Shown piece by piece: positions 11,701-20,828 of a DNA stretch of 64,000 nt. The translations under genes and the position numbers were made by a program. The stretch comes from Balanoglossus misakiensis (taxonomy: Eukaryota > Hemichordata): contig CM082595.2 in the NCBI GenBank assembly GCA_040954595.2, positions 7,750,001-7,814,000 of the forward strand, given 5' to 3'. How positions within the stretch are numbered: the first letter of the stretch is position 1; every line of letters starts with the position of its first letter. The notes under the pieces were generated by a model. That model worked only from the letters and a program-made list of their open reading frames with translations, ran no database searches and was not told the DNA's origin.

Positions 11701-13127
11701 AATGATCCAGTCTATGTTTCTGAAACATTCTCGCGTTGCCATACAACCTATACAAGTAACACGGATGTGTTTCTGTCGCTTGGAGGTTGTTATCTTCATG
11801 ATGATGTATATGTACTTGCGTAATCAATGGCACCTCAGGTTGCGACAGGCGTTTCACTATTTGTCCAAAGTTATCTGCGTAAAACTAGTCTGTCAGTATT
11901 ACTCGAACGTCATACCAAACGCGCAGCCTTTCAACTCTATTTGTTCCACGCAAAACAACCGCTGACGGTTTGGAGCAATCATTACGCATATAATAAGTTT
12001 TTACTCTTATTTGAGAAAACCACGTCTGGAAGGGCAGAAATGTATATCCCAAAGGGGGAGTCGGAAATGTATCCACATTTGACTCATAACAAAACTCGTG
12101 TAATAGACTCTTTATGAACAGACCTTGTCTAAAGTCGATACAAATGGTATGGTTTCCAAATTCGAATAATTTTAAAGTACTCTTTGCGATCAGGCACGAG
12201 TAAATGTACTCAGTATCGCCTGCATATTGTAATTCAATTAAAGCGGGATGAAATATGTCGTAAATGTCATTAAACTGTTTCGCTCTATATCGCATCCTAA
12301 ATGCAGCCAAGAGTAACTCGAAGGCAAATAAAGATTTTTCCAATATTGAACCAGAATAAGGCCCATGCACCCGGTTTTACATGATCTAATAGAAGACTTT
12401 CGGCCTGCAATGGCGATATGTGTGATATAACGCTAATTATATTGTGTAAATGTAATATTGACTTTGGTTGAGATCCGTACACCTGTTGTGCGAGAAACCA
12501 GCATAAGTCCATGTAATCTTCAAAGGTGCTTTTGGTCCATCGTAAATTTGATCTTTCCGAAGCCAGCAATGTCATCGCTATGATCGGGATAGCTACATTA
12601 CAAGCTGTCCAACGATAACAAGGATATGACTTTTCTTGTAAATGTTTCCCCAGCTATGCCTTTATACCGTGTACTGATTTAACAGAAAGTTGGATGGGGT
12701 CTTCTGTTGCTCGTTTAGAACATTTCCTAGGCAAAATATCCGTACCCACACACACTAATTCAATGAGCTGACGCACGGATGATCCATTGGTTCCACAAAA
12801 CCCTAATATATGATCAACTTTCGTGACTTCCAAAATTCGTTCTTGAGGTTTCGTGAGCGACCAATGGTCTAAAGTGAACCCGCCTTCACATACTTGCCTG
12901 TCGAACAAAGTCACGAAAATACTAGAGCTCTTTCGAGCCGTACGTTCTCCTAAATGTGTGATGGATTCGTAAGAATATAAGTGTGGTTTCGGGCGCTTTT
13001 TCCGAATGCCTGACAATGTAGATACTATAGGTTTCTTTTCTTCTTGACTGTGTATTGTTATGTACGTTAGCGGACATACCGAAAAAATATTCATTTGTGT
13101 ATGTGTAATGCAGCACACATCCAGAAT
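8687..13127 (-). pseudogene. Unidentified long coding block, broken (virus- or transposon-like)
   Basis: On the minus strand a protein-like reading frame runs about 4.4 kb. It changes frame near 12325, 11590, 10465 and 9490, and has in-frame stops at 12654 (TAG), 11885 (TAG), 10957 (TAA) and 10942 (TAG). Between breaks the translation has normal amino-acid composition for 100 to 300 residues at a time, so it was once coding, about 1,450 residues if it was a single protein. I recognise no domain. All four frame changes are of the one-extra-base type. A telomere-like TTAGGG run (10963-10979) sits beside two of the stops. The long intronless frame suggests a large DNA virus or a DNA transposon; an endogenous herpesvirus-like origin is possible, but nothing diagnostic is visible. 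It joins the TRIM copy A start at about 13127. Confidence 0.5.
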
Positions 13128-13610
13128 TTCAACAAGAATTTCTGCAGGTGGTTGAACGGAGGCAGGGTTAACGCACTTTGCTGTGCGGTGTTCACCCAGA
13201 GTCACCAGACGATGGGATTTTGTTGACCGAATTTTAGAATGAGCTGTCGCACAAATATTACAGATATCAAAATCGCACTCCACGCAATGCTTTGTGGGCT
13301 CACCTTGTTCACAGGTGTCGCATTTCGCCGTTTCGGTGGCAGTCTCTCCTTTCGTGAATTGTTCGACCAAGTTATTCATTAATTCGTTGGCCTCAATTCC
13401 TTCGACGCCATTATCGTGGAGCTCGTGCGAACGACGACACACCGGACATGTTATGACGCCAGTTTTCTCTGCCAGCTTCCCCAGACACGGCTCACAGAAG
13501 CTGTGTAGACACGGTAGAATCTTAGCATTCTTGTATCGCTCCGAGCAGATAGTACAGGACAGAAAATTAGCGTCGATTTCCGCCAAATACCTGGACTCTT
13601 TCGCTGCCAT
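12654..13610 (-). CDS. Chimeric ORF: TRIM RING/B-box1 fused to the unidentified block (copy A)
   Basis: 318 codons from ATG 13610 to TAG 12654. Residues 1-155 match the TRIM-NHL protein at 18102-20315 with only a few changes. The RING cysteines and histidine (C19, C22, C34, H36, C39, C42, C55, C58) and the first B-box are intact, so the N-terminus could still bind an E2 enzyme and act as a ubiquitin ligase. Homology stops after PASVQPP. The next dozen codons come from an inverted 32-bp copy of the sequence that encodes the start of B-box 2 in copy B, and the rest is the 5' part of the unidentified broken block. B-box 2, coiled coil, filamin and NHL domains are missing. The TRIM upstream region is retained (13611-14139), so transcription is plausible. 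It could be a new truncated ligase or simply debris; no selection test is possible here. Confidence 0.6.
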   Translation of the reverse strand: MAAKESRYLAEIDANFLSCTICSERYKNAKILPCLHSFCEPCLGKLAEKTGVITCPVCRRSHELHDNGVEGIEANELMNNLVEQFTKGETATETAKCDTCEQGEPTKHCVECDFDICNICATAHSKIRSTKSHRLVTLGEHRTAKCVNPASVQPPAEILVEILDVCCITHTQMNIFSVCPLTYITIHSQEEKKPIVSTLSGIRKKRPKPHLYSYESITHLGERTARKSSSIFVTLFDRQVCEGGFTLDHWSLTKPQERILEVTKVDHILGFCGTNGSSVRQLIELVCVGTDILPRKCSKRATEDPIQLSVKSVHGIKA

Positions 13611-14139
13611 AGCTGTTGATGTGAGTTGAACGTCTTTGTGTTCTTGTGTGTACCAGTACAGAAATCACGTGACGCGATTCCACGAAGTCTGGTGTATATA
13701 CAATGTACCTGTTCCCCGTAGTGCAATGTTTACTGAACTGTCAATGGTTTGTCACCCGTATATGATAAGCCCTGTCCCCGGCGCATAGTCTAGTGTGAAG
13801 AGAAGTGAATGAGCAATAGCAATGACCTCGTTTGAACTTAGGGGTGAACCATTTGATAACTTGAAGGGGGGCTGGGATGGAGATTGATTATATAGCGTTA
13901 TATTTTGTTGTGGAACCATAGTATATCTGGCACAGTATTCGTCAGGAAAATGAAAAAAAAATGTGTTCCAGAAAGTTGTTTTTTATTATCAAAGAGCAAT
14001 TGTATATCTGACAACTTTTGCACCTGGAAAATGAATAATAAATGTGTTCCAGAAATTTAACTTTTGATGAATTTTGATCCAAAACAACTTTTAATAACTT
14101 CATACATAAAGTAAATAGCAACGGAGTTATAAAGTTTAA
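13611..14139 (-). promoter_or_regulatory. TRIM copy A upstream region
   Basis: Matches the regions upstream of copies B (20316-20759) and C (32383-33034) base by base over long stretches. Shared elements include TCACGTGA, an E-box palindrome at about 50 bases before the ATG, and a TATATA stretch about 30 bases further out. The homology is interrupted at 14139 by a LINE and resumes at 16525. Promoter function is inferred from position and conservation. Confidence 0.45.
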
Positions 14140-14318
14140 ATATATATATTTTGTTTCAGTATTTTAGGCCACCGGCCTTCAAACAATAATTTAACTGATA
14201 CATATACAGACATACAGTGGGGCTTACATGTTTGACATAATAGATACAATGCCATCAAAACAGAAATAGACGTGTATGCAATCAATTATCCTGCAATAAA
14301 TTATCTCTTAACTTAAAA

Positions 14319-15243
14319 CTATAAGAAATAAACTTTGCCAGATTTATGAAGGTGCGGGGGGTTTTGAGAGTTTAACAGGCTAGAGTATTTCTTAAATGAA
14401 GGTTGTTGATAGTGGATCGGTGAGAGAAATCGTGTTCTTAATTCCTTGTAGATGGGACAAATAAGACAGAAATGAAATTCCGTTTCAACTTGTTGTAAAG
14501 TACAAAACTGACAAATTCTGTTTTCTCTTGGTAACCCTTCAAATCGGCCACTCTCTATTAATAGTTTGTGGTTTGAAATTCTAAATTTACAAAGGGTGAC
14601 TCTAAATAGCTCAATATTTACACAATTCAACTATTTTTTCAAAAGACAACTTATTTTTAAATAAACTATGAGAATCCATTGACCAATTCACTGTGTCATA
14701 CCTGCTGACCAATATCCAATCATCTTTGTTTAAAATTGGAAAGAAAAAGACATTCGTTTCCCACAGCCTGTGACTCCCAGGAAATATCAAAACCAAATGT
14801 AAATAAAAGGTCTTTGACCTTTTTGGTGCAACAGTTATAACCTTTGTCTGCCATTTCACGTTGGTAATCATAACGTTGCTTAGTATATCTATAATTGTCG
14901 CTGTGAATTAATTTTACCCAGTATGTAATAATGCGTGGGAGACGAAGCGTTTTTAAAGATTGTCTGCCAAGTTCTCCCAAGACAGCTAAATTAGTTGACC
15001 TTGAACTAACCTTGAGTATATATTTACAGAAATCTATTTGTATTTTTTTTCAATATCCTTACCCTCATGAAAACCCCATACTTCACTACCGTACATAAGT
15101 ATTGGAAGAATTTTACAGTCGAAAATTCGTAGAGCTAGCTCTATATGTTTTGAAACTGACTCAGATATCTTTTAATATTGTACAAAGCCCTTTTCCCTTG
15201 TTTAGCAAGGATTTCTTGAGCCTTTGTCCAGATTCCTGAACAA
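14319..15243 (-). pseudogene. LINE ORF2 C-terminal remnant
   Basis: Frames on the minus strand match the C-terminal third of the ORF2 at 20829-21830: IWTKAQEILAKQG, ILMYGSEVWGF (interrupted), GELGRQSLKTLRLPRIITYW, then RISNHKLLIESGRFEGLPREN and a Cys/His motif around CQFCTLQQVETEFHFCLIC. It is broken by several stops and frameshifts. The endonuclease and the catalytic part of the reverse transcriptase are absent. Confidence 0.75.
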
Positions 15244-15537
15244 GACAAGGTCAGACCGAGGGGCGCCATATTGGAGTGGACGTGTCAGCAACGTCTCCTG
15301 CCTGCTTGTATAACTTTTTCAAAATATCGCGTTAAAACTTCAAGATTCACAGTAACTTCGAGTCTAGACCAAGGGTAATATTAAACTGCAAATATGGGTA
15401 TCAGTTTGCAACTTTGGAGAGGACGCATCGGCGGGTTTTCGCAACCAAATTCCTGGAAGTGTGTCGAAAGTCATGCATAGCGGTGACGTGTCGCAACGGA
15501 CAAGGTATTCACGTTGGCCACCTGTCCTTGACTATCT

Positions 15538-16526
15538 GTGCAGAACTACAGCAACAGTTTTCATTTCATTATTGAACTGACGTTGTTGTTTGGTTTTCTG
15601 CTATCTAAAATTGAAATGGACAACCTAGCCAGCTTTTCAACCAATGAAGATATCAACAATGTTATGGAGTATGAACATGTCATGGTTTTTGAACAGCGTA
15701 TGGTTACCAATGTCGTTGTAACAGCAGGTCTGCAAGGCAACCCAGTATTCGTACCCCTTCTTTTGACTTTGAGTGGAGACATTGAATTAAACCCAGGACC
15801 TCCAAAAGCGGTTAAGCAGGTAAAATTGAAAGAATGTACTGGTACTCAAAGAGAACTCAGGTCAAACTCGACTCCAACAGTGAGCGAACCGGAGGCCCCA
15901 AAAGAAACCAGTTTAGCCGATGTCATACCTGAAATTCGAGAACTCAAAGTCGACCTGAAAACACAGATTGATACATCGGTTCACGATGTTCATGATAGAG
16001 TTGACGAGTTGAAGGATGAAGTGAATCGTTTGGGGAGCGAACTGAAAGAAAATTACCAGGAAACTGTTCGATTAGAGAACAAGTTTTTAAAAGACAATAT
16101 AAGCACGGTGTTAAGAGAACTCGACGATGTCAAAGGTAGGATGAAACGGGATAATCTTCTATTCCATAATATCGAACAGTCGCCTAATGAAACTTGGAAC
16201 GATACCGAAAACAAAGTGAAGACATTTTTGTCAGACAAATTAGACCTAGAAGCAGCTTTGTATTCGACGGGGTTCATCGTCTATCTAATGCGAAAGGTCA
16301 TCCCCAACCTATTGTTGCCAAATTCACACGCTTCAAACAACGGGAACAAGTCTTACAGAAAGCACGAGGGAGTCTCAAGAACACAAACTTTCGGGTTTCT
16401 GAAGACTTTACTCCAAGGGTACGGGAGACTAGGAGAAAGCTTCGACAGTTTCTACAGAAAGCGAGAGAAGAAGGTAAACGCGCATTTTTGAATTATGACA
16501 AGTTTAAGATTGATGGAACTCTATAA
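15538..16526 (+). pseudogene. LINE ORF1 with 2A-like peptide, truncated and frameshifted
   Basis: An N-terminal hydrophobic stretch (FIIELTLLFGFLL) leads to LLLTLSGDIELNPGP, the 2A ribosome-skipping motif DxExNPGP, at 15766-15801. A charged coiled-coil region and an ORF1p-like RNA-binding region follow. A frameshift near 16255 moves the frame to one ending at 16526; the downstream frame (VHRLSNAKG, FTRFKQREQVLQKARGS, EDFTPRVRETRRKLR, FLNYDKF) aligns with the ORF1 at 24429-25463. The coding sequence stops where the inverted segment meets the target duplication. Known 2A peptides release the upstream peptide at the Gly-Pro bond; in other 2A-LINEs they can also act as signal peptides. Confidence 0.8.
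15766..15801 (+). other. 2A ribosome-skipping motif (LINE ORF1)
   Basis: Codes TLSGDIELNPGP. The conserved D-x-E-x-N-P-G-P core is complete. Confidence 0.85.
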
Positions 16527-16667
16527 ATTTAATTGTTTTGAATGAATGCAGCATAAAATGTCAATTGAAAGCAAAAAGAGCGTGTACATAATGACAGGGC
16601 CTTCACTCAAACACTGTAGGATTACACCTAATAATGGGTTCAAGTTTGGCATGCACGGACGCACACG
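16525..16667 (-). repeat. Continuation of TRIM copy A upstream homology
   Basis: Resumes the sequence interrupted at 14139. It matches 32881-33030 upstream of copy C (GAATGAATGCAGCATAAAAT; CTTCACTCAAACACTGTAGG). The homology ends at the CA microsatellite. Confidence 0.8.
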
Positions 16668-16722
16668 CACGTACACACACACACACACACACACATCCAC
16701 GCGCAGACGAACACACACACAA
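16668..16722. repeat. CA-rich microsatellite
   Basis: Runs of CACACA with interruptions, at the edge of the duplicated TRIM upstream block. Confidence 0.85.
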
Positions 16723-17725
16723 GCGCAATTCTCCCAATGACATTACAATTGACAGTTCGTCTCATAACGATGTTTTTAAGTACGGACCCAGGCATCTTGT
16801 GTTCGCCCTACACTTTTCTAGTTTTCATTTTATATTTTAAACTTGTTTGAAAATGGAAACATGCATTGATATAAGAATGCAGTGAGCCCGTTTTATCGGT
16901 CCAAAATTGTTCTTCAACCCCACACAATCCTCTCTTCACAGTGAGTAGTGACTCATTGACAAATATTCTGGATTTGCAAATCAAATATCTTTAATTATCA
17001 AATTAAAAAAAAAAATCAAACAAACACACTACAGGTTTCGCACTGTTATTCAAAAATGTAGCAGAGATGAACTGATTGTAAAATCACTTGTTGGATATAA
17101 GAGTTTCAAACTGACAAGCACAAAGATTGTACAAGCATAATCAAATCAGACTTACATGTATTACATGTTTAGTACTGTTATTCGAATAGGTAGCAAATAT
17201 ATGTACTGATTAAAAAATCATTTGCAGGATAATACAGTTTCAAAATTATAACATGTTGAAAGCACAAATATTGCACAAACATACATCCTTGTTTATATAG
17301 AAAACATCGTAAAATATACAAATTGTCAGAGGAATAAAAAGAAATATAAGAAAAGTTTACAACGCACACATATATTTAACATTCTACCTGAAAAAATCAC
17401 TTACCAACATAGATTCCTGTCGATTATATATAATTTTCATTAACAGAAGACTAAAATTGTCTTTTTTTCAAAAATTATTATTCAAAGTCAATATTTAGCA
17501 ATTAATATTATCATTTGTTACAATAAGAACTCATTTCCATGGTGATCTAGTTCTTTTTAAACATGAAAAACGTCATGACACTTTAACGATAAAAAATAAC
17601 AAAGGTTAGAATTTCTGGTTTCCATGGTTTCTAAGTATAATAGACTGATTCAATATATCGGCAATATCGGTGTATTTTAGCGTAGATACTTCAGCAATTA
17701 ATATTATCACTTGTTACAATAAAAA
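16723..17725. other. No gene seen; AT-rich
   Basis: About 1 kb of AT-rich sequence downstream of TRIM copy B, with an internal echo: TTGTTACAATAAGAACTCATTT near 17516 recurs near 17713 as TTGTTACAATAAAAACTCA. No ORF of interest. Confidence 0.5.
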
Positions 17726-18101
17726 CTCATTTGTAATTATTTTTCAATGCATTTGGTATGAGATGATAGAGTTACATACAGAGTACAATGTACTAACATT
17801 TTTACGATCACAGTTGACGGATGCGATTTAACTAAACTTTCAATTTGTAAATTTGCCGAGATAAAATGTCTGTGATGAGAATAGGTTTGAAATTATAAAG
17901 GGAAAAGTGGACAATGTTTTTAATAAGTACAAACATATATAATGTATTCAGACAACTAATGTTAAACGACTGCATGGAATTCACCTCCTTTCAAGTTTTC
18001 TTTTTTTTCATCAATTGCATAAGCAAGTTTACTTAGTAACATCATTCGTAAAACCGCGGTTTCTACACTAAGAACGAATACACTACTTCTTGCTGTACAT
18101 T
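17726..18101 (-). repeat. TRIM copy B 3' flank (duplicated with copy C)
   Basis: Aligns with 30855-31217 downstream of copy C, which shows that the duplication unit covered the 3' side as well as the gene and its upstream region. On the minus strand AATAAA at 18101-18106 overlaps the TAA stop of the gene. Confidence 0.75.
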
Positions 18102-20315
18102 TTATTGCGTAAAGACTTTCACGCAATCATCTCCACTGTCACAAACAATGACTGTGTCGTCATCAGTGACGCAGATACCGGCTGGGTGTACCAGCCCGTC
18201 ATTCACATCATCGACACGACAAACAAACTGACCCCGGGATTTGTATTTCATGATTCTGCTGTTGTTGTTCTCTGCGACATACACATAGCCGTGTTTGTCC
18301 ACAGATACTCCTTGGGGCCAGTTCAGCTGACCATCCCCACTTCCGTGGGATCCGAAGGTATACAGGAATTGGCCATCCCCATTGAACACTTGGATTCGAT
18401 GATTGATGGTTTCTGACACATAAACATGCCCAGTATCATCCACACAGATAAACGAGGGACAATTCAACTGACCACCCCGACTCCCATAACCGCCAAATGA
18501 TTTGATGTGACGGCCATCTTGGTCGTAAATGTGAATACAGTGACCTTGGTAATCCACAACGTAAACCCTTCCATTCACTGGACTAATAGCGATACCCATG
18601 ACATATTTAAATTCTCCCTTTCCAAAACACTTGATTATTTCCCCATTCTCATCACAGATAATTATCTGATGATTTCCACTATCAGTAATAAAGACATTAC
18701 CGTCCGCTGACACAGCTGCATCACGGGGACATAAATTATTGACACTTGTAAACTGGAACACCTTCCGATGTTTTCCATCTACAGTGAAAGATTGCAATCT
18801 GTGGTTATTTCTATCACAAACCAACGCATCTCCATTCCGCATCACTGTTATCCCCTCAATACCACTTAATTGACCAATCCCAGAACCTGACCCCCCAAAC
18901 TTACACACCAACCCTTTCTTACGGGTAACTTTAATTCTAACTGGCGATCCCTTAACTGATTTCTTACGTACTGACACTGACAGTTCGTGATCTCCGACAA
19001 CCTTTACGGATGTTTTCAAAGTGATCGTTTCTTCCCCGTTGTCGCTCACTTCCACGTCTTCTGTGCTGTTATCCGGTGTCTTCAAGACAGCGTCCACTTT
19101 GACGCGTCTCCGTGCATCCCCGCTCCGAGCGGCGGCACCATCTTCACTCACCACAGTCACCCTGATTTCATCGCCAACCTTCACCGTTTGTGGGACGTCA
19201 GCTAGCTTGTAAGCTGTGTGCTGGAATTTCAATGTCCCCAAACTCTTTTCTCCACAGAAGTCGTCGCGTGGTTGGAACTCCATGTAGTCGTCTGCCAGAG
19301 GCTCTACTTGTGTCTCCATTTTCAACAATTCTGTCGTCTGCTCATCAACCCCCTTCTTTGCGGACATTTGTTGCGAAGCGTTCCCATAATGCACCAGCTT
19401 CTCGATATATTCACGAGAACTTGCAAGATCATTCTCGGCGATGTCCAGTTCTTTCAGTTGTGCGGTCAAGTTGATTTTCCTCTTTTCGTATTCATCTTTC
19501 AACTCTGTCAGGAGTTTGTCACCATTTTCTTGTATCAGACGCGTCACTTCTTCGATGGTTTGACGGATGTGTCGCTTCACTTTCTCCTCTTCTCCGCGGA
19601 AACATTTCTCCAGGTTTTCTAACATTTGCTGCACTGAGACTTTGCTGTCGTTTGCTTCGATTTCTTTCACTTTCATTTTGTCGATGGCGGTGTGTAAAAC
19701 TTCCTTGAAGTCCTTCGCTGCGTCTTTGACACATCTGTATTGGTGATCTGGTTTTGAATGTTCCAATGCAGTGCATTTCAGACAGATCGCCTTGTTGCAC
19801 GTATCACAGTAGAATTCTTGTTGAAATTCTGGATGTGTGCTGCAGTACACAGGTGGTTGAACGGAGGCAGGGTTAACGCACTTTGCTGTGCGGTGTTCAC
19901 CCAGAGTCACCAGACGATGGGATTTTGTCCACCGAATTTTAGAATGAGCTGTCGCACAAATATTACAGATATCAAAATCACACTCCACGCAATGCTTTGT
20001 GGGCTCACCTTGTTCACAGGTGTCGCATTTCGCCGTTTCGGTGACAGTCTCTCCTTTCGTGAATTGTTGGACCAAGTTATTCATTAATTCGTTGGCCTCA
20101 ATTCCTTCGACGCCATTATCGTGGAGCTCGTGCGAACGACGACACACTGGACATGTTATGACGCCAGTTTTCTCTGCCAGCTTCCCCAGACACGGCTCAC
20201 AGAAGCTGTGTAGACACGGTAGAATCTTAGCATTCTTGTATCGCTCCGAGCAGATAGTACAGGACAGAAAATTAGCGTCGATTTCCGCCAAGAACGTGGA
20301 CTCTTTCGCTGCCAT
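18102..20315 (-). CDS. TRIM-NHL E3 ubiquitin ligase, TRIM2/3-like (copy B, intact)
   Basis: A single-exon ORF of 737 codons with the full TRIM-NHL order. RING C3HC4 at 19-58 (C19, C22, C34, H36, C39, C42, C55, C58); B-box 1 at about 97-139; B-box 2 at about 158-198; coiled coil at about 200-345; filamin-type Ig domain at about 365-468; six NHL repeats at about 470-737 forming a beta-propeller. Family members ubiquitinate substrates in the cytoplasm through the RING, dimerise through the coiled coil and recognise protein or RNA with the propeller. Lack of introns suggests retrocopy origin before local duplication. Copies A, C and D in this window are broken relatives. Compared with copy C, the RING is nearly unchanged while the NHL domain differs at about 44 positions, mostly in blade loops. 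Orthology to TRIM2, TRIM3 or another member is not settled by reading. Confidence 0.93.
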   Translation of the reverse strand: MAAKESTFLAEIDANFLSCTICSERYKNAKILPCLHSFCEPCLGKLAEKTGVITCPVCRRSHELHDNGVEGIEANELMNNLVQQFTKGETVTETAKCDTCEQGEPTKHCVECDFDICNICATAHSKIRWTKSHRLVTLGEHRTAKCVNPASVQPPVYCSTHPEFQQEFYCDTCNKAICLKCTALEHSKPDHQYRCVKDAAKDFKEVLHTAIDKMKVKEIEANDSKVSVQQMLENLEKCFRGEEEKVKRHIRQTIEEVTRLIQENGDKLLTELKDEYEKRKINLTAQLKELDIAENDLASSREYIEKLVHYGNASQQMSAKKGVDEQTTELLKMETQVEPLADDYMEFQPRDDFCGEKSLGTLKFQHTAYKLADVPQTVKVGDEIRVTVVSEDGAAARSGDARRRVKVDAVLKTPDNSTEDVEVSDNGEETITLKTSVKVVGDHELSVSVRKKSVKGSPVRIKVTRKKGLVCKFGGSGSGIGQLSGIEGITVMRNGDALVCDRNNHRLQSFTVDGKHRKVFQFTSVNNLCPRDAAVSADGNVFITDSGNHQIIICDENGEIIKCFGKGEFKYVMGIAISPVNGRVYVVDYQGHCIHIYDQDGRHIKSFGGYGSRGGQLNCPSFICVDDTGHVYVSETINHRIQVFNGDGQFLYTFGSHGSGDGQLNWPQGVSVDKHGYVYVAENNNSRIMKYKSRGQFVCRVDDVNDGLVHPAGICVTDDDTVIVCDSGDDCVKVFTQ

Positions 20316-20759
20316 AGCTGGTGATGTGAGTTGAACGCCTTTGTGTACCCGTATGTACCAGTACAGAAATCACGTGACGCGATTCCACGAAGTCTGGTGT
20401 ATATACCTGTTCCCCGTATTGCAATGTTTACTGAACTGTCAATGGTTTGTCACGCGTATATGATAAGCCCTGTCCCCGGCGCATAGTCTAGTGTGAAGAG
20501 AAGTGAACGAGCAATAGCGATGACCTCGTTTGAACTTAGGGGTGGACCATTTGATAACTTGAAGGGGGCTGGGACGGAGATTGATTATATAGCGTTATAT
20601 TTTGTTATGGAACCACAGTATATCTGGCACAGTATGCGTCCGGAAAATGAAAAAAAAAGCAATTGTATATCTGAGAAATTTTGCGCCTGGAAAATGAATA
20701 ATAAATATGTTCCAGAAATTTAACTTTTGATGAATTTTGATCCAAAACAACTTTTAATA
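20316..20759 (-). promoter_or_regulatory. TRIM copy B upstream region
   Basis: Shared with copies A and C. Reading toward the ATG on the minus strand, a TATATA stretch (about 20399-20404) precedes TCACGTGA (about 20370-20377). The E-box palindrome is the site class used by MITF/TFE/USF-type bHLH factors. The last 11 bases are the target duplication of the LINE that follows. Function is inferred from conservation and position. Confidence 0.45.
20749..20759. repeat. LINE target-site duplication, left copy
   Basis: AACTTTTAATA, repeated exactly at 25542-25552. In TRIM copies A and C the flanking sequence is continuous across this site, which proves the insertion. Confidence 0.9.
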
Positions 20760-20828
20760 ATAATAATAATAATAATTTATTCAGAATGCACTGCAGGCCT
20801 CCAGCCTTTTGTGCCAAAATGCTTTACA

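Larger units (their letters stand above)
14140..16524 (-). mobile_element. LINE with 5' inversion (twin priming), inserted in TRIM copy A upstream region
   Basis: The flanks ATAAAGTTTAA (14129-14139) and ATAAATTTAA (from 16525) are an imperfect target-site duplication; in TRIM copy C the same site is uninterrupted. The left part (14140 to about 15243) is the 3' end of the element on the minus strand: 3' UTR with GGCCACCGGCC and the C-terminal part of ORF2. The right part (about 15244-16524) is inverted: 5' UTR and ORF1 on the plus strand, with ORF1 cut off at the target duplication. The 5' end of the element abuts the internal junction, as expected for twin-primed reverse transcription. It belongs to the same clade as the element at 20760-25541. 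Confidence 0.8.

Noticed and set aside
8687-13127. Firm naming of the block as a herpesvirus gene
   Set aside because: No motif specific to any viral protein is visible to me; size and lack of introns alone do not identify it.
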